DNA of 64,000 bases from JBNKFV01 sp050289485 (GTDB lineage Bacteria; Pseudomonadota; Gammaproteobacteria; Pseudomonadales; Cellvibrionaceae). Under the pieces are notes generated by a model, which saw only the letters and a list, made by a program, of their open reading frames with translations, searched no databases and was not told where the DNA came from. The position numbers were made by a program, and so were the translations under genes. Where the stretch lies: assembly GCA_050289485.1 (NCBI GenBank), contig JBNKFV010000008.1, positions 24,098-88,097 on the forward strand. The letters are read 5' to 3'. Of the stretch, positions 55,194-64,000 are shown in pieces. The number at the start of each line of letters is the position of its first letter. The stretch's first letter is position 1.

Positions 55194-55733
55194 CATTTGT
55201 TTACATCTTCTGTGATTCGTAGCATCAATCATCATGTTTTTTGTGACGTAGTTCCCATTCTTTGCTTACTAAACATTGGCGAGCGTTTTTGGCGTGTTTT
55301 GGCTTTTATCCCCCCTTTAACATTTTAATCTCAAAATATTCCTTAAAAAACAATGGGTTATCATTCGGGTTGATTGTTTTTGGCAAATAGGGCTTCTCAA
55401 GAAAAATAAATTTGTTTAATATCGCGACAGGATATTACGTTGCCATTGGGTCGCCACAGGCTCATTTACGGGGCAACTAGGGAATCCTCTCATAATTGTG
55501 GTACCACCTTAATATTTGCAATTAAAGGTTCTTGTTAGTTTCAGACGCTAATTAGCAGCAGATTTACTTATTTTTTGTGTAAGTGATTGTGTTGCTGAAG
55601 GTCATAGCTCGATTTTTTTGGCTCTAAACCATCTGCTTCAGTAGGTGATTAGCATTCGAAATGCTTAGTTTAATGGGTTAGATCTACAATCGAATACCAA
55701 AAAATACAAAGTTTCAGTTCTATAGGGTTGGGT
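55194..55733. other. AT-rich intergenic region before the RHS gene
   Basis: 540 bases with no ORF of note and markedly more A+T than the genes to its left. It contains poly-A/T tracts (55320-55420) and marks the boundary between the compact housekeeping DNA and the mosaic right end. The RHS promoter should lie here; none is obvious. Confidence 0.5.
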
Positions 55734-58700
55734 ATGAAATCAGTTAATTGGGCAAGAAATTTCTCTGCACTGTTCGCTAATTCAGTAAAAATGCTAATAA
55801 AACCAGGTTTCGCTGTGTTACTCGGCGCAAGCGCCTTACCAACCTGGGTTAGCGCTTATGAAGTCGACGCAGAAAAATTTCAGGTGTACTACGGCGATTT
55901 CAATAACGATGGCAACTCCGATATTTATTTTAATAGCTTGAATACCTTTACACTTTTGCATGGCGATATTGTAACGCCGTTGTTATTGCCACGTGATGCC
56001 AGTTTTATCTTATATGGCACGGCATCTGGTGGTTACCAAGGTGCCATTACTGTGGAATACTCAAGCAGTAATTTAGCCAGTGCAACGCTGGCTGGTGAAA
56101 ATACAGACTATTATATCGCCGATTTCGATGGTGATGGCATCAACGATATTTTTGTGCGTGGCCAGGTGCTAGGGCCAAACACCTATGCCACCTCCGTTAT
56201 TGTTACTGGTGTAACGGGTTCCAATGCGCCAACGCTTGCCACCACTTATAATGCAGTATCAGGTACAGAAAACCTCGCCGACCGTAGTGTTGCTATTACC
56301 ATTCAAGATGTCGACTCAGACGGCCGCGCCGATATCGTTACTTCAGCAAATAATGTGTACATGCTTAATCAGGCGTACGCCGTGGTTGAGCAAGGTAGCG
56401 GTATTGTTGATACCTCAGCAACCAACCCCGCTAACGACAGCCTCGTGGGTACCAGTGTTTACTATGGTGCCCTCAAAGGAAACCACTCCGTAGGTGCAGA
56501 TGGCTCATTTAATTACTCCATTCCTATTGAAGTGCCGCCAGGTATTAATGGGCTGGAGCCAAAAATCAGCCTTAATTACAACAGCAATCGTCGTAATGGC
56601 TTAGTAGGCTGGGGCTGGTCTATTGGTGGGTTATCGGCAATTACCCGCTGCCCTGCCAGCCATGTACGCGATGGTTATGTTAGCGGCATTAATCCTGGCG
56701 ATAATTATAAATTCTGTTTAGATGGTCAGCGCTTGGTAGAGATTTCTCCTCGTGAATATCGCACTGAGGTAGAAAGTTTTACTCGCATTAAGGCTGTTGG
56801 TGGTACAGCCAAAGTGCCTGATTATTGGGTAGTAGAGATGAGTGATGGGCATATCCATACCTATGGTGGTGGAAATAATGCAGAGGTTTTAGACGGAGCT
56901 GCCAAAACGATGGAGTGGCATATCCGAGAGAGAAAAGATGTGCCGGGTAATGCGATTACTTACAACTATGTATACAGCAGTTCTGCAGGAACACATTATT
57001 TATCTAGTATTAATTATGCAGCTGGTGTTATAGATAACAGTATTTTGTTTGAGTATGAAAATTCTGCCCGGCCAGATGTACTTCAAAGATATATCGCTGG
57101 CGCAAAACGGGTAACAGATAAGCGACTTTCAGCTATTCAAGTGAAATCAAATGGCGCAAGAGTTAAAAAATATAGCTTGAATTATCAGCAATGGGATGGT
57201 GTTACTTACGCTGATCCGGCAAAGGTGAGTAGAGTTTCAACGATTCAATTATGTTATAGCTCAGATAGTGAATGCGCTAAAAAAGCTGAGTTTTTATGGT
57301 CTGATGCGAGTGATACCGTATTCAGTCAGTTTACATCTAATTCAATAGATGATCCTGACCTTACAACGTCTGATTACCCGGATAGCTTATTAGATTACAA
57401 TAGTCCTTGTCTTTACTGGAAGGATAGAGATTATGGCGATTTCAACGGTGATGGAAAACTGGATCGAATTTCTCAGGCTTCTGTGCGTTATGGAGTGTCA
57501 CCCTTTTTAGGTGAAAGGTATGGGTTTTCAAAGTCTGAATGTAATGCTCGAGAGGCTGAACTTAATGACGTAGATGAAGTATTGTTGACTACTTATGGTC
57601 AGTTTGATCTTCAGCGTCTAATTAATGACTTCAATAACGATGGCTATATGGATGTAGGTTTTTTTAATCCTGGGATGCCTGATGGGGGAAAAGTTTTTTT
57701 GGGTAGTAAAGATGGATTAACAGAATCTTCTGGGTATTCGTTGGATAGCTCTGAAACACGCTATCAATTGATACAAAAAGCACTAAAGTCCCCAGTGGTT
57801 GATGTGAATGAGCAAGCTCCTTTTACTTTTAAGTATGCTGATTTTAATGGTGATGGCCTTATCGATATAGCTCGCTACAAGGCTGTTTGTCCTCCAGGTT
57901 TTTGTGAGGATAAATCGGTTAATGCTCATGCTATTGAGGTTTCCTTGAATTCTGGTGAAGGATTTGGTGCTTTTGTAAAGTGGGCGGATAAGCCCGGTTC
58001 TTGGCGGAGTATGGTCCATGTTGGTGATGTCAACGGCGATGGGCTGGCTGACCTTATAGGTTATCAGGGGGAGGTTGCTCTTAATGAAAATGGAAGTTTT
58101 TCATTTTCAACTGAATGGGCAGTTTTAAGTAACTTTTTTGAGGCAAGTGATTATTATGATTTTTTTGGTATATATACCAATGAATATGACATGGTTGGGG
58201 ATGTAAATGGCGATGGTCTGACCGATATCATAACCATTCGAGATGATGGTACCTATGTATGGTTGTCCACGGGTAAGGGGTTTAATGCGAGGCAGCTATG
58301 GAGTGCAGAAATAACTAGAGATTACTATTATGTGGATACTACTTTAAAACATAACGCCCCAAAGCTAGTTGATATTAATAATGACGGAATGATGGACCTG
58401 TGGTTTACTCGAAAAAGGCCGGGAACAAATAATGTAGCTTATCTGGCAGAATATATTGCTTATTCTAAAGGCTTTGCTGCTGGTTCTTTAGGTTTTAGCC
58501 CGAAAAAAGTCAGTCAGTTTCGTTACGCTGCCTATACACTGTGGGATTATTATTATACCTATCAAAATGGGCCTCCTCAGTTTTACGATGCAGACTCCGA
58601 TGGATATGTGGACGCTTATCAAGGAAATCAAAAACCGCATTTGCTAAAGCAAGTTTTGCTTAATAGAGGCGTAAATGGCCCAGATATCGAGATAGAATAT

Positions 58701-61700
58701 TCTCCTTTAGGTAAACGGGAAGTATATTCTAATACTGATGGTCCTGAAGGGGTTGGACGCTTTTTGCAGCAACCTGTTACTACTAATCAGGGAGGGGTTG
58801 GTGGATACTCGTCTCCCTATGTTAATCCATCAGTGCTTCCTGTTGGGGCGATTACCTTTGGCAAGGTTAATGGTCAGTATAAAGTAGCTCTTGTTAAAGT
58901 GGCCACGGGGGCGGATTTTTCGAAAACAAGGTCTTACAAATATGCTAATAAGCGTAGGAATTTGGCTGGGTTTGGTGATTTAGGTTTTGAACGTGTCGAA
59001 GTAACGGAGCAGGTAAATAACACAGAAGGCTTTAAAACCGTAACAGAGTTCTTGCAAATAATTGATTTTTCATATGACTATAAAATGTCAGGTAAGCCAA
59101 AACGTAAACGTCGATACTATCTGCATGATCAAAATGGTGCAGAGGTTGAACAATTGCTCTCTGATACAAGGTATAAATGGGAAGTGAGAGTGTATGAGGA
59201 TGACGTTGATGCATCCTCTGAATCTTTTAATAGTCCACACATTTTTCCCTATCTTAGTGAAACCAGTGAAGCACGGTTTGATCTTGATGGTAGCGCTTTA
59301 GGTAACAAGAAATATTATTCCTATAAAGCTACTAGCCCAAGTTGCTCTGCTCTAAGTCTTACTAGTGTGCAGTCAATTACCAACACGACTTTTGGTAGCG
59401 CTGCTGATAATCATTATAGTCCTGAAGGTGTACCGTTTTATGAGCTGAACATAACCTGTGGTGGCACGGTAGTAGGTTTGGCCACCGAAAATATCGGTAT
59501 TTCCAGTATTCAAACCAGTGATCGTTGGGTGCTGGGCCAGATTGATAGGGTTAAGCAGCACGCCTGGACTGGCACTGTTAGCGGGTTTACAGGTGATGGT
59601 GACGAAGTGCGTACGACAGGTTATACCTATTACGATGCCTCCAGTACTTTCGCAGGCAACGTGAAAAGCACAACGCGAGAGCCTAATGGAGGCAATGCGC
59701 TCAAACTCACCACCAGCTATACCTATGACCCCACCTACGGCGGTATTGCATCGGTTACCGAGACAGCCGCTGCAAATACAGCTGGTGATTTTACCAGCCG
59801 GGTGATGAGCTACAGTACCAGTTACAACGCTTCTGGCGAAAAAACGGTAATAGAGACTAACCCGCTGCTACATGAAGCGACTACCCGTTACAGCGCGGAC
59901 TATGGTTTGCCGGTGTCACAAACAGATGCCAACAACCTTACCGTTAATACCACTTACGATGTGGCTGGGCGGCCTACCTTAATCAGTGGCCCCGATGGCA
60001 ACACGACTATTGATTACCGCAGCTGTACCAATTGTTTTGACTATAGTGCACACGAGCAATTTTTTGTGCAGTCGAAAACCGATGGTGAGCCAGCAGTTAG
60101 AACCTACTACGATGCGCTGGGGCGTGAAGTCGGTATGCGCAGCAAAGGGTTAACTGGTAGCTATACTTACGCGTATAAACAATACGACGATTTGGGGCGC
60201 GTGGTATTGGCCTCTGACCCATTTTTCTCGGGGGATACGGCTAATGAAACCGCGTTTGATTATGATGTACTCAATCGTTTGGAGCTAACCACCTACGGTG
60301 ATGCTACCACCAGCTCCACTACGTATGCGGGCTTAACGCAAACCACCAGTAATCGCCAAGGCCAAAGCCAAACCAAAACCCTGAACGGCGCCGGTTGGGT
60401 ATATAAAGTGGTTGATAATGCGGGTACACCGGTAGACTACACCTATACGGCATTTGGTGATTTAGAAACCACCAAAGTCAACAATAACGCTGCGACAACG
60501 GTGACGATTGGCTACGATACCCTGGGCCGTAAGACCTCGTTAGACGACCCCAATACGGGTATCGTTGGTTACACCTATAATGCCTTTGGTGTGTTAGCAA
60601 CTTCAACCGATGCCAACGGTAATACCAGTGCTTATACCTACGATAAACTTGATCGTCAGTTGAGTCTAACGGTGGGCGGGGCTACCCAGTATTGGGCGTA
60701 CGATACCGCGCCATTAGGCAGTGATAGTACAGCGAAAGGCTTGTTGGCCAGTTTGAGCGGTACGGGTACCGACGGTACAAGCCACAGTGAAACGTACACC
60801 TACACCAGCGACGCACTGTTGCATGCCCATACCGTTAACATCGGTACGCAAACCTATCGCTTCGAAACGTTTTACGACACGTTTAATCGCCAAGTGGGTT
60901 TCAGTTACCCCAGTGGTTTAACCCTGCAATATCACTACAACAGCTATGGCTATCGCGATGAAGTATCCAGTGTTACCCACGACGTGACGTTATGGCAAGC
61001 CAGCGAGCAGGATGCCCGTGGCAACCTGACCCAATTTACAGCGGGGGTAGGTGATTACGCGATTACCACCGATCGTACCTATACGCCAGTAGATGGGCGT
61101 ATTAATACCATTCATGCCTACAATGCCAGTACCAATAATGATATTCAGGATCACGAATATCAATTCAGTGCGCTGGGCAACCTGACGCGTCGCCAAGACT
61201 TCATTAACAACATTAATGAATGTTTTAGCTACGACAGTATGAACCGTTTAAAGGATAGTGGCTTTGCTGGCAGCTGTGCTGGTGCAGAAGCCTACCGCTA
61301 CAATGCGTTAGGCAATATCACCAGTAAAACCGGTGTTAGTGGTACCTATGCCTACGGTTCAGCGGCTGGGCCCAATGCCGTTACGGCGGCTAATGGTTTA
61401 ACCTACGAATACGACGCTGCCGGCAACATGGTAAAAGCGCGTAACGGGGCAGACCAAGTAGTTAAACAGGTTACCTATACCGCGTTTAACAAACCTTCTT
61501 ATATCAGCGCCAATGGTCAAACTACGAGCTTGGTTTATGGTGCAAACCAAAGCCGTATCAAGCAAACCGATAGCAGTGGCCGTGTGACCACTTACCCTGC
61601 TCTGGGGCTTTACGAAATTGTTCAAGATAATGGCAATACTCAACAAGTACACTACCTCGAAGACTGGGGCATGTTCACCGTTGAAGATGCCGGTGCGTAC

Positions 61701-62825
61701 TATCAAACCGTTCATCGCGATCACCTGGGCTCCGTTATTGCCAAGGTGGGGCAGTTTGGCGATGTAGAAGAGCTCAGCAATGGCGCATGGGGCGAACGCC
61801 GCAGTGCGAATTGGTCGGGCGCTAAACTCAGTAGCTTCGAGCCACTGGGTTCTGCTAGAGGCTATACAGACCACGAGCACCTGGATACCGTAGGCCTTAT
61901 TCATATGAATGGTCGGGTTTATGATCCGGTGCTGGGCCGCTTTTTAAGCCCCGATCCATTGGTGCAGGCGCCGTATAATACGCAAAGCTACAATCGTTAT
62001 TCTTATGTGTTTAATAATCCGTTGAGTTTTACGGATCCGACAGGCTACACCTCATATGATGGGGGCAGTGGTGGAAGCGAGTTGATGGAGGAAGTTGTTG
62101 CTACTGGTGAGCGTCGGCCTCCTCCTCCGCCTCCAGGCTCTATGTCTACTTATAGTATTGATTATTTTATTGGTGTAAATAGCGGCACAGGGGATGAATG
62201 GATGCAAATAGGGACTTGGTCGTTTAATTTAGCTTGGCTGGCTCCTATTCCTCCTGATGTGGCTATGGCTATGGGGCCAGTAGAGTCTTCAGGTGGTGGT
62301 AGTGATGGTATTTCTAGTGCCTCTGGTGGTAGTGCTACTGTGTATGTGTTGGCTACTGGTGTTCGTGCGGGGAATATGAGAGGGCCTACGCAAGAAAATA
62401 AGGGGATTGAATGGACATGGTTCGACTCTTATGTTTTAGGGGGAGGGCTCGCAGCAACTGCTCCTGATGGTTCTTTCGGCGTTACTTCTAAGGGCAGTTT
62501 CCGATTTTACTCAAACGGCTGGCGAGGAAATCAGTATATTAAAACTTGGCTTACACAGTCTTCGAAATGGGCAAAACCGCTCTCGAGCAAGATATTTGCC
62601 TTAAGTGCTCTAAACGATGTGAATAGAGTAAGAAACGATGAGTTGGACGGAGGTCGGGCCGCAGTAAATATTAGCTTTGGCGCTTTGGGGATCGCTATGC
62701 CCATAGCAGGGTTTGCGGGGTTCATAAACGATAAATTTCATGACACGCTCGGCCCGCACTTGCTCGATGGGCTTATTAAGGCAGGCGCACAGCCGGAAAT
62801 AGTGGGGCCTAACTACGGGCTTTAG
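55734..62825 (+). CDS. Large secreted SpvB/FG-GAP/RHS-repeat protein with variable C-terminal tip
   Basis: A 2363-residue protein. A signal peptide ends near A41 (LPTWVSA). FG-GAP/VCBS calcium-type repeats such as DFNNDGNSDIYF appear at about residues 52-200 and again at 566-960. An SpvB-like domain lies at about 249-523 (IPIEVPPGINGLEPKISLNY, GWGWSIGGLSAITR). YD/RHS repeats run from about 1290 to 1956, then the RHS core (HRDHLGSV to RFLSPDPL, YVFNNPLSFTDPTG) ends near 2106. The last 257 residues are unrelated to RHS and form the polymorphic tip. I start at the ATG at 55734. RHS shells usually carry a toxic tip released at the core. The middle (57.0-59.4 kb) is AT-richer. Confidence 0.88.
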   Translation: MKSVNWARNFSALFANSVKMLIKPGFAVLLGASALPTWVSAYEVDAEKFQVYYGDFNNDGNSDIYFNSLNTFTLLHGDIVTPLLLPRDASFILYGTASGGYQGAITVEYSSSNLASATLAGENTDYYIADFDGDGINDIFVRGQVLGPNTYATSVIVTGVTGSNAPTLATTYNAVSGTENLADRSVAITIQDVDSDGRADIVTSANNVYMLNQAYAVVEQGSGIVDTSATNPANDSLVGTSVYYGALKGNHSVGADGSFNYSIPIEVPPGINGLEPKISLNYNSNRRNGLVGWGWSIGGLSAITRCPASHVRDGYVSGINPGDNYKFCLDGQRLVEISPREYRTEVESFTRIKAVGGTAKVPDYWVVEMSDGHIHTYGGGNNAEVLDGAAKTMEWHIRERKDVPGNAITYNYVYSSSAGTHYLSSINYAAGVIDNSILFEYENSARPDVLQRYIAGAKRVTDKRLSAIQVKSNGARVKKYSLNYQQWDGVTYADPAKVSRVSTIQLCYSSDSECAKKAEFLWSDASDTVFSQFTSNSIDDPDLTTSDYPDSLLDYNSPCLYWKDRDYGDFNGDGKLDRISQASVRYGVSPFLGERYGFSKSECNAREAELNDVDEVLLTTYGQFDLQRLINDFNNDGYMDVGFFNPGMPDGGKVFLGSKDGLTESSGYSLDSSETRYQLIQKALKSPVVDVNEQAPFTFKYADFNGDGLIDIARYKAVCPPGFCEDKSVNAHAIEVSLNSGEGFGAFVKWADKPGSWRSMVHVGDVNGDGLADLIGYQGEVALNENGSFSFSTEWAVLSNFFEASDYYDFFGIYTNEYDMVGDVNGDGLTDIITIRDDGTYVWLSTGKGFNARQLWSAEITRDYYYVDTTLKHNAPKLVDINNDGMMDLWFTRKRPGTNNVAYLAEYIAYSKGFAAGSLGFSPKKVSQFRYAAYTLWDYYYTYQNGPPQFYDADSDGYVDAYQGNQKPHLLKQVLLNRGVNGPDIEIEYSPLGKREVYSNTDGPEGVGRFLQQPVTTNQGGVGGYSSPYVNPSVLPVGAITFGKVNGQYKVALVKVATGADFSKTRSYKYANKRRNLAGFGDLGFERVEVTEQVNNTEGFKTVTEFLQIIDFSYDYKMSGKPKRKRRYYLHDQNGAEVEQLLSDTRYKWEVRVYEDDVDASSESFNSPHIFPYLSETSEARFDLDGSALGNKKYYSYKATSPSCSALSLTSVQSITNTTFGSAADNHYSPEGVPFYELNITCGGTVVGLATENIGISSIQTSDRWVLGQIDRVKQHAWTGTVSGFTGDGDEVRTTGYTYYDASSTFAGNVKSTTREPNGGNALKLTTSYTYDPTYGGIASVTETAAANTAGDFTSRVMSYSTSYNASGEKTVIETNPLLHEATTRYSADYGLPVSQTDANNLTVNTTYDVAGRPTLISGPDGNTTIDYRSCTNCFDYSAHEQFFVQSKTDGEPAVRTYYDALGREVGMRSKGLTGSYTYAYKQYDDLGRVVLASDPFFSGDTANETAFDYDVLNRLELTTYGDATTSSTTYAGLTQTTSNRQGQSQTKTLNGAGWVYKVVDNAGTPVDYTYTAFGDLETTKVNNNAATTVTIGYDTLGRKTSLDDPNTGIVGYTYNAFGVLATSTDANGNTSAYTYDKLDRQLSLTVGGATQYWAYDTAPLGSDSTAKGLLASLSGTGTDGTSHSETYTYTSDALLHAHTVNIGTQTYRFETFYDTFNRQVGFSYPSGLTLQYHYNSYGYRDEVSSVTHDVTLWQASEQDARGNLTQFTAGVGDYAITTDRTYTPVDGRINTIHAYNASTNNDIQDHEYQFSALGNLTRRQDFINNINECFSYDSMNRLKDSGFAGSCAGAEAYRYNALGNITSKTGVSGTYAYGSAAGPNAVTAANGLTYEYDAAGNMVKARNGADQVVKQVTYTAFNKPSYISANGQTTSLVYGANQSRIKQTDSSGRVTTYPALGLYEIVQDNGNTQQVHYLEDWGMFTVEDAGAYYQTVHRDHLGSVIAKVGQFGDVEELSNGAWGERRSANWSGAKLSSFEPLGSARGYTDHEHLDTVGLIHMNGRVYDPVLGRFLSPDPLVQAPYNTQSYNRYSYVFNNPLSFTDPTGYTSYDGGSGGSELMEEVVATGERRPPPPPPGSMSTYSIDYFIGVNSGTGDEWMQIGTWSFNLAWLAPIPPDVAMAMGPVESSGGGSDGISSASGGSATVYVLATGVRAGNMRGPTQENKGIEWTWFDSYVLGGGLAATAPDGSFGVTSKGSFRFYSNGWRGNQYIKTWLTQSSKWAKPLSSKIFALSALNDVNRVRNDELDGGRAAVNISFGALGIAMPIAGFAGFINDKFHDTLGPHLLDGLIKAGAQPEIVGPNYGL

Positions 62826-62856
62826 TGAGTTAAAGGATTTGGATAAGGCGAGTTAA

Positions 62857-63237
62857 GTGTTTTGTAGTTACTATTATTTCTATAAAAAGCAATCTTTTTC
62901 CAAAGATGCTCCTCATATTTGGGCAGCAATGGCATTGTCTGTCCTTTTGGCAGCGTTGCTGGTAGCTATTGATATATTGGTCTATCCATGTGTGGTTTAC
63001 CATAAAGTTGAGTGGTATATCCAAATTCAAGAGAACTCCCTAAATGTATATTTTTTTGCTTTTATTTCATCAATTGTAGTATATCCCTATTATTTGTTTG
63101 GTAGGCGTTGGAAAAAGAAGATTTTAATTTTCGAAAGAAAAACTTCCCAATACCAATTTTTCTCCCACTTGATTTCTCTCTTTATCACAGTGTTAATTTT
63201 TTTATTTTTAATAGTGAATCTTTCGAAGATTGATTAA
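62857..63237 (+). CDS. Small multi-pass membrane protein (candidate immunity protein)
   Basis: A 126-residue protein with about three hydrophobic helices (LSVLLAALLVAIDILVYPCV; VYFFAFISSIVVYPYYLF; LISLFITVLIFLFLIVNL). The GTG at 62857 follows AAGGCGAG. It sits 31 bases after the RHS stop on the same strand. A hand count over 62881-63240 gives 115 G+C in 360 bases (32 percent), far below the rest of the window. Small AT-rich membrane proteins after an RHS tip are typical immunity proteins for membrane-active toxins, so that is my inference; no homology is recognised. Confidence 0.55.
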   Translation: MFCSYYYFYKKQSFSKDAPHIWAAMALSVLLAALLVAIDILVYPCVVYHKVEWYIQIQENSLNVYFFAFISSIVVYPYYLFGRRWKKKILIFERKTSQYQFFSHLISLFITVLIFLFLIVNLSKID

Positions 63238-63246
63238 ACGAAAGAC

Positions 63247-63370
63247 TGGGGTCAGGTCTTACATTTGACAGGGGACAAAAAGGGGACAGATTTATTTAAC
63301 GAGTTCAAGGAAACAAAAAAGGGGACAGAAACAAAAAAGGGGACAGATTTATTTAACGAGTTCAAGGAGG
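63247..63370 (+). repeat. REP-like repeat array upstream of the RAYT gene
   Basis: GGGGTCAGGTCTTACATTTG opens the region. The unit AAAAAGGGGACAGATTTATT plus its extension (TTAACGAGTTCAAGGA) then appears at 63277-63311, in a short form at 63315-63329, and again at 63333-63370. These are the REP-type sequences known to accompany RAYT transposases. Confidence 0.8.
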
Positions 63371-63377
63371 AAGTGTT

Positions 63378-63690
63378 ATGCCAAGGAAGGCGCGCGTCAT
63401 TGTTCCGGGTATGCCGCATCATATCGTACAGCGCGGACACAACCGCGATGTGGTTTTTGTTGAAGACGCAGATTATCAATATTATCTCGATAATTTGGCT
63501 GAGTGGAAAAGTGCACTTGGTTTGAAAGTGTATAGCTACTGCCTAATGACCAATCATGTGCATTTGATTGTTGAAGCAGGTGACTGTGTGGGTGCCATCG
63601 GTGAGCTGATGAAGCGATTGGCAGGGCGCCAAACCCGGTGGGTGAATAAGTTGGAGCGCCGTACCGGTTCTTTGTGGGAGAGCCGGTATA
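63378..63690 (+). pseudogene. rayT: Truncated REP-associated tyrosine transposase (RAYT)
   Basis: The first about 104 codons encode the N-terminal part of an IS200/Y1-like transposase: MPRKARVIVPGMPHHIVQRG with HxH-type ligands in YCLMTNHVHLIVE (the HUH metal site). The catalytic Tyr region is gone: homology stops after GSLWESRYK at about 63690, where a REP-like unit and the start of a second copy begin. The reading frame runs on to 63884 but only through out-of-frame sequence of the second copy. The ribosome site is AAGGAGG, at 63364-63370. It cannot be active by itself. Confidence 0.85.
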
Positions 63691-63730
63691 AAAAAAGGGG
63701 GACAGATTTATTTAACGAGTTCAAGGAGGA
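63690..63730 (+). repeat. REP-like unit between the two RAYT copies
   Basis: A further copy of the GGGGACAGATTTATTTAACG unit, here with five G, joined directly to the truncated transposase and followed by the AAGGAGGAAGT ribosome site of the second copy. Confidence 0.8.
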
Positions 63731-63736
63731 AGTATT

Positions 63737-64000
63737 ATGCCGAGGAAGGCGCGCGTCATTGTTCCGGGTATGCCGCATCATATTGTACAGCGCGGACACA
63801 ACCGCGATGTGGTTTTTGTTGAAGAAGCAGATTATCAATATTATCTCGATAATTTGGCTGAGTGGAAAAATGCACTTGGTTTGAAAGTGTATAGCTACTG
63901 CCTGATGACCAATCATGTGCATTTGATTGTTGAAGCAGGTGACTGTGTGGGTGCCATTGGTGAGCTGATGAAACGGCTGGCAGGGCGCCAAACTCGGTGG
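63737..64000 (+). CDS. rayT: RAYT transposase, second copy (cut by window edge)
   Basis: Starts at the ATG at 63737 with the same ribosome site and encodes the same N-terminus as the copy at 63378. Over the shared 264 bases there are ten differences, eight of them silent and two changing residues (Asp to Glu, Ser to Asn). The frame is open up to the window end at codon 88, so this may be the complete gene. RAYT enzymes bind and cut REP hairpins and are domesticated single-copy transposases in many bacteria. Confidence 0.88.
   Translation, partial: MPRKARVIVPGMPHHIVQRGHNRDVVFVEEADYQYYLDNLAEWKNALGLKVYSYCLMTNHVHLIVEAGDCVGAIGELMKRLAGRQTRW

Noticed and set aside
63378..63884. A 168-codon intact transposase
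   Set aside because: After about codon 104 the frame is just the shifted start of the second copy and its REP unit. The real protein is truncated.

Overview
The window looks like chromosome of a marine or soil gammaproteobacterium on the Pseudomonas/Cellvibrio side of the class. The order DUF3108 - purN - purM - DUF2066 - hda, followed by sppA, wrbA, arsC and a YihY-type gene, is one I know from Pseudomonas and Cellvibrionaceae, and the CrbS/CrbR acetate cluster fits. The genus cannot be fixed from sequence alone. Most of the window is compact housekeeping DNA of roughly balanced base composition. The right end (55.2-64.0 kb) is clearly different: AT-richer, mosaic and repeat-bearing.

Layout: 0-2.3 kb, the first codons of fabV (minus strand, cut by the window edge), miaE and a Bcr/CflA-type exporter. 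2.3-9.1 kb, carbon and amino-acid metabolism: scoAB with a divergent LysR regulator, gabD with a shikimate-kinase-like gene 8 bases behind it, and an Lrp regulator divergent from an aromatic aminotransferase. 9.2-13.8 kb, an HD-GYP protein, a carotenoid-oxygenase-like enzyme, a tiny zinc-ribbon protein, an SlyD-like isomerase and a DUF3108 periplasmic protein. 13.8-21.4 kb, purN/purM, DUF2066, hda and the arsC-wrbA-DUF2069-sppA operon. 21.5-26.4 kb, a YihY membrane protein, a thioredoxin-like lipoprotein, a CheY/CheC-like pair and deaD. 26.8-30.9 kb, DUF3014, a DnaQ-type exonuclease, a CBS/DUF294 protein and a small anchored protein.

31.0-41.0 kb is an acetate-use module: a VC_2705-type symporter pair, the hybrid kinase CrbS, the regulator CrbR, acs and an outer-membrane porin. 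Its control regions share GTCTAA/TAGAC half-sites. Between acs and crbR lies a striking multi-stem inverted-repeat structure that ends like a terminator. 41.0-51.3 kb carries an MFS-PlsC-Aas fusion for lysophospholipid recycling, an XRE regulator, and the three-gene ATP-grasp / alpha-E / transglutaminase-DUF2126 operon. 52-55.2 kb has an unlisted 52-codon gene, a TonB-dependent receptor and an anchored protein of unknown role.

The last 8 kb holds a 2363-residue secreted SpvB/FG-GAP/RHS protein with a variable C-terminal tip. A very AT-rich small membrane protein follows it and is a candidate immunity protein. Then come REP-like repeats and two RAYT (REP-associated tyrosine transposase) copies, the first truncated. 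The most interesting candidates are the acs-crbR structured RNA, the dispersed TATTAACCCGGCAAT repeat, the tyrB leader hairpin, the shared acetate operators, the RHS tip with its neighbour, and the chimeric RAYT locus. No tRNA, rRNA or CRISPR array was seen.
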